From Nocardia australiensis (GTDB taxonomy: Bacteria > Actinomycetota > Actinomycetes > Mycobacteriales > Mycobacteriaceae): a stretch of 64,000 nucleotides of DNA. Every line of letters begins with the position of its first letter. The stretch's first letter is position 1. Made by a program: the position numbers and the translations under genes. The stretch spans positions 806,001 through 870,000 of the forward strand of contig NZ_JAJFZM010000001.1 of the NCBI RefSeq assembly GCF_020733705.1, written 5' to 3'. Below, piece after piece: positions 12,759 to 22,188 of this stretch. The notes below the pieces were generated by a model, which ran no database searches, was not told the DNA's origin, and saw only the letters and a program-made list of their open reading frames with translations.

Positions 12759-12795
12759 GGCGCGAATGCCGTTCGTGGAGAACGACATTCGCGCC
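12759..12795 (-). other. Long hairpin in the rpoB-rpoC intergenic spacer
   Basis: A 16-bp stem with one mismatch (GGCGCGAATG..GTTC paired with GAAC..CATTCGCGCC) and a five-base loop sits six bases after the rpoB stop. In the transcribed direction it is followed by AACAGCGTTTTA rather than a solid U-run. It may be a partial terminator or an RNA processing or stabilising element that sets the rpoB:rpoC ratio. Confidence 0.6.
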
Positions 12796-12801
12796 GACCG
12801 C

Positions 12802-15800
12802 CTAGTTCGCCAAATCGTCGACGGTGGCTGCTTCGTTCCTGGACAGGTTGATGCCCAGGTTTGCCGCCGCGCGCTCCAGGTCCTCGTCGTCGCCGTCGCG
12901 CATCTCGATCGCGGCGCCGTCGGAAGACAGCACCTCGACGTTGAGGCACAGCGATTGGAGTTCCTTGAGTAGCACCTTGAACGATTCCGGGATGCCCGGC
13001 TCCGGAATGTTCTCGCCCTTGACGATCGCCTCGTAGACCTTCACGCGGCCGACCACGTCGTCGGATTTGATGGTGAGTAGTTCCTGCAGCGTGTAGGCGG
13101 CGCCGTAGGCCTGCATGGCCCAGCACTCCATTTCGCCGAAACGCTGACCACCGAACTGTGCTTTACCACCGAGCGGCTGCTGGGTGATCATCGAGTACGG
13201 GCCGGTCGAACGGGCGTGGATCTTGTCGTCGACCAGGTGGTGCAGCTTCAGGATGTACATGTAGCCGACCGCGACCGGGTACGGGAACGGTTCACCGGAA
13301 CGACCGTCGAACAGCTCCGACTTGCCGTTCGCGTCGACCATGCGCTCACCATCGCGGTTGGGCAGCGTCGCGCCGAGCAGACCGGTCAACTCCTCTTCGC
13401 GGGCACCGTCGAAGACGGGGGTCGCGATGTTGGAGTCCGACGGAGCCGCCAACATCTCTTCCGGCAGCGCCTTGGCCCAATCCGGACGGTTCGCCCCGTC
13501 CGCGTCGGCCCCGACATCCCAGCCTGCTTTGCCGATCCATCCGAGGTGGGTTTCCAGGATCTGGCCGATGTTCATACGACGCGGCACACCGTGGGTGTTG
13601 AGGATGATATCGACCGGGGTGCCATCAGGCATGAACGGCATGTCCTCGGTCGCGAGGATCTTACCGATAACACCCTTGTTACCGTGACGACCCGCGAGCT
13701 TGTCACCATCCTGGATCTTACGTTTCTGCGCCACATACACGCGCACCAACTCATTCACACCAGGAGGCAACTCGTCATCGTCCTCACGGGAAAACACCCG
13801 AATACCGATAACCTTGCCCGACTCACCATGAGGCACCTTCAGCGACGTATCACGCACCTCACGCGCCTTCTCACCGAAGATCGCCCGCAGCAACCGCTCC
13901 TCCGGCGTCAACTCGGTCTCACCCTTCGGGGTGACCTTACCGACCAGGATGTCACCATCCCGCACCTCGGCACCGATCCGAATAATGCCCCGATCATCCA
14001 GATCAGCGAGGACCTCATCGGAAACATTCGGGATATCCCGCGTGATCTCCTCAGCACCGAGCTTGGTATCACGCGCATCGATCTCATGCTCCTCGATATG
14101 AATCGAGGTCAGCACATCCTCCTCCACCAGGCGCTGCGACAGAATGATCGCGTCCTCGTAGTTATGGCCCTCCCACGGCATGATCGCCACCAGCAAATTC
14201 TTGCCCAGCGCCATCTCACCGTTCTCGGTGCACGGACCATCAGCAAGCACATGCCCCTGCTCGACCCGCTGCCCCTCATCCACAATCGGACGCTGGTTAG
14301 CACAAGTGCCCTGATTCGAACGCGCGAACTTCCGCATCCGATAAGACTTACGAGTGCCGTCATCAGCCATCACAGTGATGTAATCAGCCGAAACCTCCTC
14401 GACCACACCCGACTTCTCGTTAACAACCACATCACCCGCATCCACAGCCGCGCGCAACTCCATACCGGTACCCACAATCGGGGACTCGGAACGAATCAAC
14501 GGCACAGCCTGACGCTGCATATTCGCACCCATCAAGGCACGATTCGCATCATCATGCTCGAGGAACGGAATCATCGCCGTCGCCACCGACACCATCTGAC
14601 GCGGCGACACATCCATATAATCGACCTGAGCGGCCGACACGAACTCGACCTCTTCACCGGCGCGGCGCACGAGGATCTTCTCCTCGAGGAAGCGCCCCTC
14701 GGCGTCGACCGGCGAGTTGGCCTGCGCACGGACGTGCCGGTCCTCCTCGTCGGCGGTCAGGTACTTGACCTCGTCGGTCACCTTGCCGTCGATCACCTTG
14801 CGGTACGGCGTCTCGATAAAGCCGAACGGATTGACCCGCGCATACACCGACAGCGAACCGATCAGGCCGATGTTCGGGCCTTCCGGGGTCTCGATCGGGC
14901 ACATCCGGCCGTAGTGCGAGGAGTGGACGTCACGGACTTCCAGGCCGGCACGCTCACGCGACAGACCACCCGGGCCGAGTGCCGAAAGGCGGCGCTTATG
15001 GGTCAGCCCCGACAGCGGGTTGTTCTGGTCCATGAACTGCGAGAGCTGGGAGGTTCCGAAGAACTCCTTGATCGCCGCGACGACGGGGCGGATGTTGATC
15101 AGGGTCTGCGGCGTGATCGCCTCGACATCCTGAGTCGTCATCCGCTCACGGACCACACGCTCCATACGCGACAAACCGACCCGGATCTGATTCTGAATCA
15201 GCTCACCAACAGTGCGCAGGCGACGATTACCGAAATGGTCGATGTCATCAACCTCAACCGGAACCTCGGCACCACCAGGCGCGGTCATCGCGCGATCACC
15301 CGAGTGCAAGCGCACCAGGTACTCGATCGTGGTGACGATATCTTCCTTGGTGAGCACCGATGCGGTGATCGGCTCACCCAGGTGGATGCCCAGCTTCTTG
15401 TTGATCTTGTAGCGACCAACACGCGCCAGGTCGTAGCGCTTCTCCTTGAAGAACAGGTTCTCCAACAGGGTCTGCGCGGACTCCTTGGTCGGCGGCTCAC
15501 CCGGACGCAGCTTGCGGTAGATATCCAACAACGCCTCGTCCTGACCGGCGGTGTTGTCCTTCTCCAGCGTCGACATCATGATCTCGGAGAAACCGAAACG
15601 CTCGACGATCTCCTCGTTCGTCCAGCCCAGTGCCTTCAGCAGGACTGTCACGGGCTGACGACGCTTGCGATCGATACGCACACCGACGGTGTCGCGCTTA
15701 TCGATATCGAACTCCAGCCAGGCGCCGCGGCTCGGGATGACGCGCACGCTGTGCAGGTCCTTCTCCGTGCTCTTGTCGACGCTGTGGTCGAAGTAGACAC

Positions 15801-16311
15801 CCGGCGAACGCACCAACTGCGAGACGACGACGCGCTCGGTGCCATTGATGATGAACGTGCCCTTGTCGGTCATCATCGGGAAATCACCCATGAAGACCGT
15901 CTGGCTCTTGATCTCACCGGTGTTGTTGTTGATGAACTCCGCGGTGACGAACAACGGCGCCGCGTAGGTGATGTCTTTGTCCTTGCACTCATCGATGGAG
16001 GCCTTGACCTCTTCGAAGCGCGGATCGGAGAAGGACAGGGACATCGACCCGGAGAAGTCCTCGATCGGCGAGAGCTCCTCGAGCACCTCCTCTAGTCCGC
16101 CCGTTAGCCCGCCGTCGCCGCGAGCCGCGGCCTTTTCACGCCATGAAGGCGAACCGATCAACCATGCAAATGAGTCTGTCTGTAGATCGAGAAGTCCGGG
16201 CACCTCCAAGGGTTCACGGATCTTCGCGAAAGACACCCGCAATGGGGCTCCGGGGATTCCGGCAACTGCCTTGGTCTGGGTGGAGACTGCCAAGATGCGT
16301 CCTTCCAGCAC
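12802..16311 (-). CDS. rpoB: DNA-directed RNA polymerase subunit beta
   Basis: A 1169-residue RpoB starting [16 protein letters not shown] with a GTG at 16309-16311, as in mycobacterial RpoB. The rifampicin region near residues 418-450 reads [15 protein letters not shown] then [17 protein letters not shown], with Asp, His and Ser at the positions equal to E. coli 516, 526 and 531: the drug-sensitive form. The protein ends in the usual [18 protein letters not shown] segment and an acidic tail. Codon usage is patchy: two blocks (about 13,640-14,640 and 15,125-15,310) use many T-ending codons, while the rest, including the rifampicin region, is strongly GC3. This hints at recombination with another rpoB allele. 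Confidence 0.98.
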   Translation of the reverse strand: MLEGRILAVSTQTKAVAGIPGAPLRVSFAKIREPLEVPGLLDLQTDSFAWLIGSPSWREKAAARGDGGLTGGLEEVLEELSPIEDFSGSMSLSFSDPRFEEVKASIDECKDKDITYAAPLFVTAEFINNNTGEIKSQTVFMGDFPMMTDKGTFIINGTERVVVSQLVRSPGVYFDHSVDKSTEKDLHSVRVIPSRGAWLEFDIDKRDTVGVRIDRKRRQPVTVLLKALGWTNEEIVERFGFSEIMMSTLEKDNTAGQDEALLDIYRKLRPGEPPTKESAQTLLENLFFKEKRYDLARVGRYKINKKLGIHLGEPITASVLTKEDIVTTIEYLVRLHSGDRAMTAPGGAEVPVEVDDIDHFGNRRLRTVGELIQNQIRVGLSRMERVVRERMTTQDVEAITPQTLINIRPVVAAIKEFFGTSQLSQFMDQNNPLSGLTHKRRLSALGPGGLSRERAGLEVRDVHSSHYGRMCPIETPEGPNIGLIGSLSVYARVNPFGFIETPYRKVIDGKVTDEVKYLTADEEDRHVRAQANSPVDAEGRFLEEKILVRRAGEEVEFVSAAQVDYMDVSPRQMVSVATAMIPFLEHDDANRALMGANMQRQAVPLIRSESPIVGTGMELRAAVDAGDVVVNEKSGVVEEVSADYITVMADDGTRKSYRMRKFARSNQGTCANQRPIVDEGQRVEQGHVLADGPCTENGEMALGKNLLVAIMPWEGHNYEDAIILSQRLVEEDVLTSIHIEEHEIDARDTKLGAEEITRDIPNVSDEVLADLDDRGIIRIGAEVRDGDILVGKVTPKGETELTPEERLLRAIFGEKAREVRDTSLKVPHGESGKVIGIRVFSREDDDELPPGVNELVRVYVAQKRKIQDGDKLAGRHGNKGVIGKILATEDMPFMPDGTPVDIILNTHGVPRRMNIGQILETHLGWIGKAGWDVGADADGANRPDWAKALPEEMLAAPSDSNIATPVFDGAREEELTGLLGATLPNRDGERMVDANGKSELFDGRSGEPFPYPVAVGYMYILKLHHLVDDKIHARSTGPYSMITQQPLGGKAQFGGQRFGEMECWAMQAYGAAYTLQELLTIKSDDVVGRVKVYEAIVKGENIPEPGIPESFKVLLKELQSLCLNVEVLSSDGAAIEMRDGDDEDLERAAANLGINLSRNEAATVDDLAN

Positions 16312-16755
16312 CTCACGCGCGTCGCGTGGTGGTCCGCGACCGTCGCTTGTCTGCTACGAATTCCGCTGGTTACGACCCGAACGAAACCCGAACAGGCAAC
16401 AACGGAAGCAACACCGGAAGGGTGGAACTTACGTGTGCAAATCGAGGAATGGACAGGAGGCAGCCAGCGCAACGTCCAAAACTACACCACCAAAAAGGCG
16501 GGTGTCAACATGCCCACCTCAACGAGGTGTCAAAGTACCACCGGAACGGCTCTATGTACGGCGGCGCGCCGCGTCCGTGGTGGTCGGCACGCCGGGGTCC
16601 GAAACGCTGGCTGCGTCGGGAGCCACGGGGCGCTGAGAGCCACTGTGACAGCTGCCGCTGTTGTGAACAGCGTGACGGGTCAGGCGAAACTCGTCAAGTG
16701 GCAGCACCGTCGAGATCGCCTGGCGCACTGCGAGATCACCCGTTTGGCCTGGGCT
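16312..16755 (-). promoter_or_regulatory. rpoB upstream region (444 bp)
   Basis: This gap separates the rpoB start from the last gene of the mce operon, on the same strand. No gene is supported in it. It contains a good promoter (separate entry), a second TTGACA at 16528-16533, and a palindrome CACCTC-AAC-GAGGTG at 16515-16529 between the two TTGACA motifs. The transcript from this promoter would have a leader of about 160 nt before the rpoB GTG. Confidence 0.55.
16479..16508 (-). promoter_or_regulatory. Predicted rpoBC promoter
   Basis: On the reverse strand TTGACA (16503-16508) and TAGTTT (16479-16484) are separated by 18 bases, a near-consensus housekeeping sigma promoter. A second TTGACA lies 25 bases further upstream, so tandem start sites are possible. 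Confidence 0.65.
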
Positions 16756-17514
16756 TCAGTTGCGATCGACGATGTCGCTGGCCAGCCAGTGATCGTCCTT
16801 TTTCTCCATCCGCAGCACGACCGGGCCGGACGCGCTTTCCTGCGCGACGCCGTCCTTGCTCGCGCTCACCACCATGTTCACCAGCAACTCGGCCCGCTCG
16901 CTGGTGAGCAAGGTCACCCCGATCGGCTTCGCATCTACATTTGCGCTGGTCTGAGCCTGTTTGATGGCGTCGATATTGGTGTCGGCATATTTGTCGAAAT
17001 CGGTGAGCATCTGCCCGGTCAGCACCTGCCGCACCGAGTCCTTGTAGCCGTCGAGCTTCGTCACGTCATAGGCGAAGACAGTGCGCAGGGCATGCTCCGC
17101 GGCGGCGCTCACTTCCTCGGTCGCCTTGGTGTTCACGAACGCCTGATTCGAATCGTCCACACCGGGCCGAAAGGCCGCGAGCACCGCGAAACCGGCGAGC
17201 AGCACCGTCGCGACGACGCAGGCGATCACCGTCCACCAGCCCCGGCCAAGCGGCCGTCGCCGCGCCGGTACAGACCGCACCGGCGACTCGGACTTGACGA
17301 GGTCTACCGTCCCGGTGCCGCCCGCAACCCGAGGGCGTCGAGCGGCGGGACGCGCCTGCGCGGGACGGCTGTTACCGGTGGGCCTGCGGTTGGGCGTGAC
17401 TTGCTCGACCGCGGCGGTGGTAGGCCGCTTCGCCGATCCGGCGCCGGATACCGCGCGATCGGTGGCGGACCGATTCCTTGGAGTGACCCGGTTGACAGGT
17501 CGTTTGGATGCCAT
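16756..17514 (-). CDS. Mce-associated membrane protein (second)
   Basis: A 252-residue protein at the end of the mce operon. Residues 1-90 are basic, Pro/Arg-rich and probably cytoplasmic; one membrane segment follows (WWTVIACVVATVLLAGFAVL). The outer part resembles the Mce-associated (Mas/VirB8-like) domain: AAAEHALRTVFAYDVTKLD, then VRQVLTGQMLTDF, ending VVLRMEKKDDHWLASDI. Such proteins stabilise Mce transporter complexes in mycobacteria. It begins 12 bp after the other Mas gene and precedes the rpoB promoter. Members are weakly conserved; the assignment rests on topology, motif pattern and position. Confidence 0.8.
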   Translation of the reverse strand: MASKRPVNRVTPRNRSATDRAVSGAGSAKRPTTAAVEQVTPNRRPTGNSRPAQARPAARRPRVAGGTGTVDLVKSESPVRSVPARRRPLGRGWWTVIACVVATVLLAGFAVLAAFRPGVDDSNQAFVNTKATEEVSAAAEHALRTVFAYDVTKLDGYKDSVRQVLTGQMLTDFDKYADTNIDAIKQAQTSANVDAKPIGVTLLTSERAELLVNMVVSASKDGVAQESASGPVVLRMEKKDDHWLASDIVDRN

Positions 17515-17525
17515 GATCGGTCCTC

Positions 17526-18389
17526 CTACGAGCCGGGCTTGGTGGGGGGCGCGGGTAGCGGGGCGGCAGGCGCACTCGGCGCGCCCGCAGCTTCACCCGG
17601 CTGCGATGCGTCCAGTGGCACCGGTTGACCGAGCGATTCCGCTTTCTCCGCCTTCCAGACGTCGCCGTCCTTGATCATGTCCAAGGTCCAGGACTGCCGG
17701 AAGCTGACCGGGGCGGCATTGGGCACGCTGCGGGTCACCTGCAGCACCACAAGCGCCGAAGCCCGATCCTTCTCGGAGTTCAACGACGTCAGCGAGGCAC
17801 CGAGCACCTTCGACTCCAGCTTGGTCTTGGCCTCGGCGGCCGTCGTACGCAGCTGTTCCTGCCCCTTGGTCGCCTCATCCAGCAACTGGCCGCTCATCGA
17901 CGACTGGATCAACTTGATGGAACCGTCCACGTCGGAAGGATTGATCGACATCAGGTTGATCGCGGCCTGACGAGCATCGGTCAGCGCGGCATCGCGCGCT
18001 TCGGTGCGCGGGCCGTCGGTGAAGTACGCGGCACGCACCCAACCGGCCCCGAACCAGGCCGCAACGGCCAGCGCGATGATCACCGCGACCGCGGCTACCG
18101 CGGTGACGGCGGCCGGAGGTCGCCGAACCATCGCATCAGCCGCCTCGCCGGCCGGTACGGAATCCGGCGACGTCGCGGTAGCCGACGAGTCGGCGGTCAC
18201 GGCGTCAGCGATCGGCACCGCGGCAACGGAATCGGCGGCTGCCGCAGCGCTTGATTCCGTGGCATCGGGCGCGGCGGACTCCGGCTGTTGTTCGGAAAGA
18301 TCCGGGCTCACGACTTCCACCTCGCTGACGCTCGGCTCCGTCGTGTCCCCCGGCGCTGTGCCTTGGGTTCGCTCGCTGCGCTCACTCAC
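17526..18389 (-). CDS. Mce-associated membrane protein (first)
   Basis: A 287-residue protein with a long acidic, Ala/Ser-rich cytoplasmic N-terminus (about 100 residues), one membrane helix (AVTAVAAVAVIIALAVAAWF), then a VirB8-like periplasmic domain (AALTDARQAAINLMSINPSD, ending WTLDMIKDGDVWKAEKAE) and a Pro-rich tail. This is the usual Mas architecture. It lies 53 bp after mceF. The GTG start begins MSERSERTQG, a start found often in actinobacteria because a common AGCGAGCG-type repeat overlaps the initiation codon. The likely role is as an accessory subunit of the Mce lipid importer. Confidence 0.8.
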   Translation of the reverse strand: MSERSERTQGTAPGDTTEPSVSEVEVVSPDLSEQQPESAAPDATESSAAAAADSVAAVPIADAVTADSSATATSPDSVPAGEAADAMVRRPPAAVTAVAAVAVIIALAVAAWFGAGWVRAAYFTDGPRTEARDAALTDARQAAINLMSINPSDVDGSIKLIQSSMSGQLLDEATKGQEQLRTTAAEAKTKLESKVLGASLTSLNSEKDRASALVVLQVTRSVPNAAPVSFRQSWTLDMIKDGDVWKAEKAESLGQPVPLDASQPGEAAGAPSAPAAPLPAPPTKPGS

Positions 18390-18442
18390 GACTGCACACC
18401 CTAACGTCGGTAATTATTGCGGCTGCGCCGCATCGGTCCTGG

Positions 18443-19684
18443 TCACCGCTTCGGTGTGACCCCCAGCAGAGTGGCCATCTGTACGGCGATCGGGTTCAGG
18501 TTCAACTTGTCCGGATCGGTCTTGGGGTTGGCGTCCCACGGCTGCACGATGCTCGGGTCGGCGAGATCGGCCCGCGCGCCACCGCGTACGGCGGTCGGAT
18601 TCCCAAACGGCACGGTGCATTTCGCGTCCCGATTGAACGGGAATTCGTCACGCGTGTCATCGAAGTCCGGGTTCTCCCGCTTCATCTGCTCGAGGATCTG
18701 CTGGGTCCCCTCGTAGCCCTGGGTGCAGGCCGGCGGGTTGTTGGTTTCCAGCACCAGTCCGAAGTGGGTGGTGCCGTCGCCCGGCGCGGTAGCGGAGGCC
18801 CCGATGGACAGCTGTGGCAGCATCTGCAGCAACGGGCGCAGCGCGTAGTTCTTGGGTGAAATCGCCGTAAACAGCTGCCGCAGGTTCGCCAGGTCCTCGG
18901 TAAGCGGTGTGCCGCTCTCCTTCAGCAGGGCGTCGAGTTGCGCGCCCGCGTCCGTGCCGGTGCCGATCAGCCTGCGCAGATCCGGGTCGCTGGAGCGCAG
19001 CTGGGCGGTCAGGAGGTCGAGGCCATTGCTGAACTGGCGGATGGCACCGGACTGCTCGGCCTGTGTGCCGAGGGCGATGCGGCCATCCTGGATCAGCTGG
19101 ATGGTCTGCGGCAGCGTCTCGTGGAAGGTCTCGGTGAACTTGTTCAGCGAGTCGACGAATACCCGCAGATCGTCACCCTTGCCATCGAACGCCTTACCGA
19201 GCTCGGTGATGGTGGTGTTCAGTGCCGTGAGATCGACCGAGCGGGTGAAGGTGTCCACGCTCCCGACAAGTTCCTCGACCGATACCGGTGTCGTCGCCGA
19301 CGTGATCACCGAACCGTCGCGCAGATATGGGCCCTGATCGGTATCGGGTTGCAGATCGACGTACTGCTCGCCGATGGCCGAGCGGTTCGCGACGACGGCG
19401 TGCGCCGATGCCGGGATCTTCGGCGCGCTGGAATCGATGACGAGATCAAGCGCCACACCGGAATTGGTGAGTTCGAGATTGTCTACCCGTCCGACCGGGA
19501 CACCGCGATAGGTGACCTCGGCGCCCTTGTAGAGGCCGCCGGTCCGGGCCGCCTGCACCTGCACGCGGTATTCGCTGAGACCGAACATGTGATCGAGGCG
19601 AATGTACTTGGCGCCGACGAACACCACGCCGACCACAGCGATCATGATGAAGGCGATCAACTGGTATCGCACCAGACGACTCAT
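18443..19684 (-). CDS. mceF: Mce family protein F
   Basis: A 413-residue substrate-binding subunit of the Mce importer. It has an N-terminal membrane anchor (LVRYQLIAFIMIAVVGVVFV), an MCE/MlaD domain (YRVQVQAARTGGLYKGAEVT, VPVGRVDNLEL) and a long helical region with NLRQLFTAISPKNYALRPLL. Absence of a lipobox and its position last among the six mce genes mark it as MceF. It overlaps mceE by four bases. Six different Mce proteins are thought to form a hexameric tunnel carrying lipid across the cell envelope. Confidence 0.93.
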   Translation of the reverse strand: MSRLVRYQLIAFIMIAVVGVVFVGAKYIRLDHMFGLSEYRVQVQAARTGGLYKGAEVTYRGVPVGRVDNLELTNSGVALDLVIDSSAPKIPASAHAVVANRSAIGEQYVDLQPDTDQGPYLRDGSVITSATTPVSVEELVGSVDTFTRSVDLTALNTTITELGKAFDGKGDDLRVFVDSLNKFTETFHETLPQTIQLIQDGRIALGTQAEQSGAIRQFSNGLDLLTAQLRSSDPDLRRLIGTGTDAGAQLDALLKESGTPLTEDLANLRQLFTAISPKNYALRPLLQMLPQLSIGASATAPGDGTTHFGLVLETNNPPACTQGYEGTQQILEQMKRENPDFDDTRDEFPFNRDAKCTVPFGNPTAVRGGARADLADPSIVQPWDANPKTDPDKLNLNPIAVQMATLLGVTPKR

Positions 19685-20922
19685 CGCGGAGCACCCCCGA
19701 TGCCGAGCTGGTCGAGAATCGCCCCGAGCGGATCCGTCGGCGGCGCAACGCCGTTCGCGGGCGCGATGGCCATATTCGGCGGCAACGGCAGAATGGAGAC
19801 AGTCGGCCAGCCGGGTCGCGGACCGTTACCGTTGTAGTACGGGTTCGACGGATTCACCGGCACCTCCGGACCGAGCGGCGGGATATACACCGGATCCCCC
19901 TTGCCGACACCGAGATTGCTCAACGTGACACCGATCTGCTGATCCACCGACAGCCAGGTATTCACCTGTCCGCCGAAGGTGCTCTCCAACGTCGCATCGG
20001 GGAACGGGTAGGTCGGCACCAGCGGCAACGCCGTCACCAGATCGGGTGCGGCACGGCCGAGTTCCTGCAGCGTCGGACGTAGTGCGCGCAGATCGGTGAT
20101 GAGGTCGTTCTTCGAGCGATCCAGCACGTCGAAACCGGCCTGGCCGACCCGATCGAGCTGGGCGAGCAACGAAATCAGCTGGGGGCGTTGTTCGTTCAGG
20201 ATCTTGATGCCCTCGGGCAGCTCGTCGAGGATCTTGGCGATCTGACCGTTCTGGGCGGCCACGCGGTTGCTCAACGTCGCGAGACCGTCGATGGCCCTAG
20301 TGATGTTGTCAACCTGGTCGTCGAGCCCGCCGATCAGCGTGTTCGCCTGTTCCAACAGCGATCGCACTCGATCCTCACGACCACCGAGCGCCCTGTTCAA
20401 CTCGGTGATGATGGGTTGCAGTTGTGCGACACCACCACCGTTGAGCAGCAATGACATTGCGCCGAGCACCTGCTCGATTTCAGTGGCGTGCCGGGTATTG
20501 GCGACCGGTATCACCGAGCCGTCGGTCAGCTTGTCCGGGTCCGGTGCCGTCGGTTTGGTCAGCTCGATGAATTTCTCGCCGAGCAGATTGGTCTGCTTCA
20601 CCTCGGCGTGCGCGTTGGTGGGCAGATCGACCGAGGAATTCACCACGGTCCGCACGCTCGCGGTCCACTGGTCCGCGCCGAGGACAATCTCTTCGACCCG
20701 GCCGACGGGCACACCCTCGACCTTGACCGCGGACTGCGGCACCAGATCGAGCACATCGTCGAACTGGATGTCGATATGCATCGGATGCGTGCCGACATCG
20801 GCGCCACCGGGCAGCGGAACGCTGTAGATGCCATCCGACGAGCATGAGGCGATCAGTAAGCCGACCGCGCTCAGTGACACCACAGCGACACCGCTGCGCT
20901 GAATTCTGTTGCGGATACTCAC
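19681..20922 (-). CDS. mceE: Mce family lipoprotein E
   Basis: A 413-residue Mce protein with a lipoprotein signal: hydrophobic VAVVSLSAVGLLIASC, the last Cys being the lipid-modified residue. The MCE domain follows (THPMHIDIQFDDVLDLVPQS, VPVGRVEEIVLG). The lipobox and the fifth position in the series identify it as the MceE/LprK-type subunit, the only lipoprotein of the set. The C-terminal portion is Pro-rich. Start and stop each overlap a neighbouring mce gene by four bases, indicating tight co-translation. Confidence 0.94.
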   Translation of the reverse strand: MSIRNRIQRSGVAVVSLSAVGLLIASCSSDGIYSVPLPGGADVGTHPMHIDIQFDDVLDLVPQSAVKVEGVPVGRVEEIVLGADQWTASVRTVVNSSVDLPTNAHAEVKQTNLLGEKFIELTKPTAPDPDKLTDGSVIPVANTRHATEIEQVLGAMSLLLNGGGVAQLQPIITELNRALGGREDRVRSLLEQANTLIGGLDDQVDNITRAIDGLATLSNRVAAQNGQIAKILDELPEGIKILNEQRPQLISLLAQLDRVGQAGFDVLDRSKNDLITDLRALRPTLQELGRAAPDLVTALPLVPTYPFPDATLESTFGGQVNTWLSVDQQIGVTLSNLGVGKGDPVYIPPLGPEVPVNPSNPYYNGNGPRPGWPTVSILPLPPNMAIAPANGVAPPTDPLGAILDQLGIGGAPR

Positions 20923-22187
20923 CGGCCACCTCCCTGTGACGGCGGAAGCTGGTCGGACGGCGTCCCAGGAACGGTGCCCGGCACCGGAGCGCGCTGCTCG
21001 TTGTCACCGCTGAGAATGCCGAACGGCAAGATCAGCGACGGCGTCTTCACACCCGCGGTGATCTGATCGGTGATCTCCTTGCAGTGATCGAGAAGTGGGC
21101 GCATCTGCTTGCCGAGCGCCTCGAATTTCGGATCGCCGGGCATCAGCTTGCTCAGGTCGAGCATCTTGCATACCGCTCCGAACGGGTCCTGCAGATCGGT
21201 GAAATTGGCCCGCATATCAAGCGTGCCCGACTCACCATTGTGCACATTGATCAGATTGCTCAGCGCCAGCGGCAAAACCGGCAGCGCGGCGGCCAGATCA
21301 TCGCGCTTGTCGGAGAGGGTCTTGGTCAGCTGGGTCAGCGCCTGCGCGTTGTCCGCGATCAGGTCCCGGTTATCGTCGATGAACCTCGCGACATCGCCGA
21401 GGCCGACCGAGAGCAGATTCAGGGCCTCACCAAGGTTCTGGCGTTCACCGGCGAGGAATCCGGAGAGATCCGCGAGCTGGGTATTGAACTCGCGTACCTG
21501 CGCATCGTTCTGGCTCAGCATGGTCACGAAGGTCTGCAGGTTCTTGACGGTGTCGAAGATGTCTCCGCGCGCGTCCGACAGATACCGTGCCGCGTGCGAG
21601 AGCTGAGTGAGGCTGTTGGACAACGCTTCTCCGTTGCCTGCCAAATTCGCCGCCGAGGTACGCACGAGATCGTTCACCGCGCCATCGGCGTTGGCGCCGT
21701 TGGGGCCGAGCGCATTCGACAGTTCGGTGATGCTCTGGTACAGCTGATCGACCTCGACGGGAGTCATCGTGCGCTCACGCGGGATGGTCGCGGTGCGCGC
21801 CATCTTCGGCCCACCGGTGTAGACCGGCGTCAGCTGGATATAACGGTCGGAAACCACCGACGGGGTGATCTGCGCGGCCTTGGCTTCGGCGGGCACATCG
21901 TATTTGCGGTCCACACTCATGACGACCCTGACCTGATCGCCCATCGGATCGACCGAATCCACCGACCCCACCGGCACACCAAGGATGCGCACGTCCGAAC
22001 CCTGATAGATACCGACGGAACGATCGAAATAGGCGGTGATCTTGGTGGTCGTCGCACGATCGAACAACCACCACAGGACACCGGCCACCGCCACCGCGAC
22101 CACCGCGACCAGCGCGATGGCGATCTTGGTACCGCGCCCGGACGACCGTAGAGCGGTCAAGGGTTCTTTTCGCCAGCTTGCCGCCAT
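20919..22187 (-). CDS. mceD: Mce family protein D
   Basis: A 422-residue Mce protein. It starts MAASWRKEPLTALRSSGRG one base after the mceC stop; an upstream in-frame GTG/ATG at 22211 would lie inside mceC and is less likely. An N-terminal membrane anchor (IAIALVAVVAVAVAGVLWWL) is followed by the MCE domain (KITAYFDRSVGIYQGSDVRI, VPVGSVDSVDP) and a long helical region. The Pro/Gln/Gly-rich tail is typical of MceD. Its stop overlaps the mceE start. Confidence 0.92.
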   Translation of the reverse strand: MAASWRKEPLTALRSSGRGTKIAIALVAVVAVAVAGVLWWLFDRATTTKITAYFDRSVGIYQGSDVRILGVPVGSVDSVDPMGDQVRVVMSVDRKYDVPAEAKAAQITPSVVSDRYIQLTPVYTGGPKMARTATIPRERTMTPVEVDQLYQSITELSNALGPNGANADGAVNDLVRTSAANLAGNGEALSNSLTQLSHAARYLSDARGDIFDTVKNLQTFVTMLSQNDAQVREFNTQLADLSGFLAGERQNLGEALNLLSVGLGDVARFIDDNRDLIADNAQALTQLTKTLSDKRDDLAAALPVLPLALSNLINVHNGESGTLDMRANFTDLQDPFGAVCKMLDLSKLMPGDPKFEALGKQMRPLLDHCKEITDQITAGVKTPSLILPFGILSGDNEQRAPVPGTVPGTPSDQLPPSQGGGR

Positions 22188-22188
22188 G

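Noticed and set aside
14941..15058. The possibility that this rpoB is the rifampicin-resistant RpoB2
   Set aside because: The key Asp, His and Ser residues are unchanged and the gene is paired with rpoC in the standard operon.
13216..16095. A 959-codon open frame on the plus strand opposite rpoB
   Set aside because: Same cause as above; its composition follows from rpoB codons and rpoB is certain.
18370..18389. GTGAGTGAGCGCAGCGAGCG around the start of a mas gene as a possible regulatory repeat
   Set aside because: This SERSER-encoding string is very common at actinobacterial gene starts, so it carries no specific information here.
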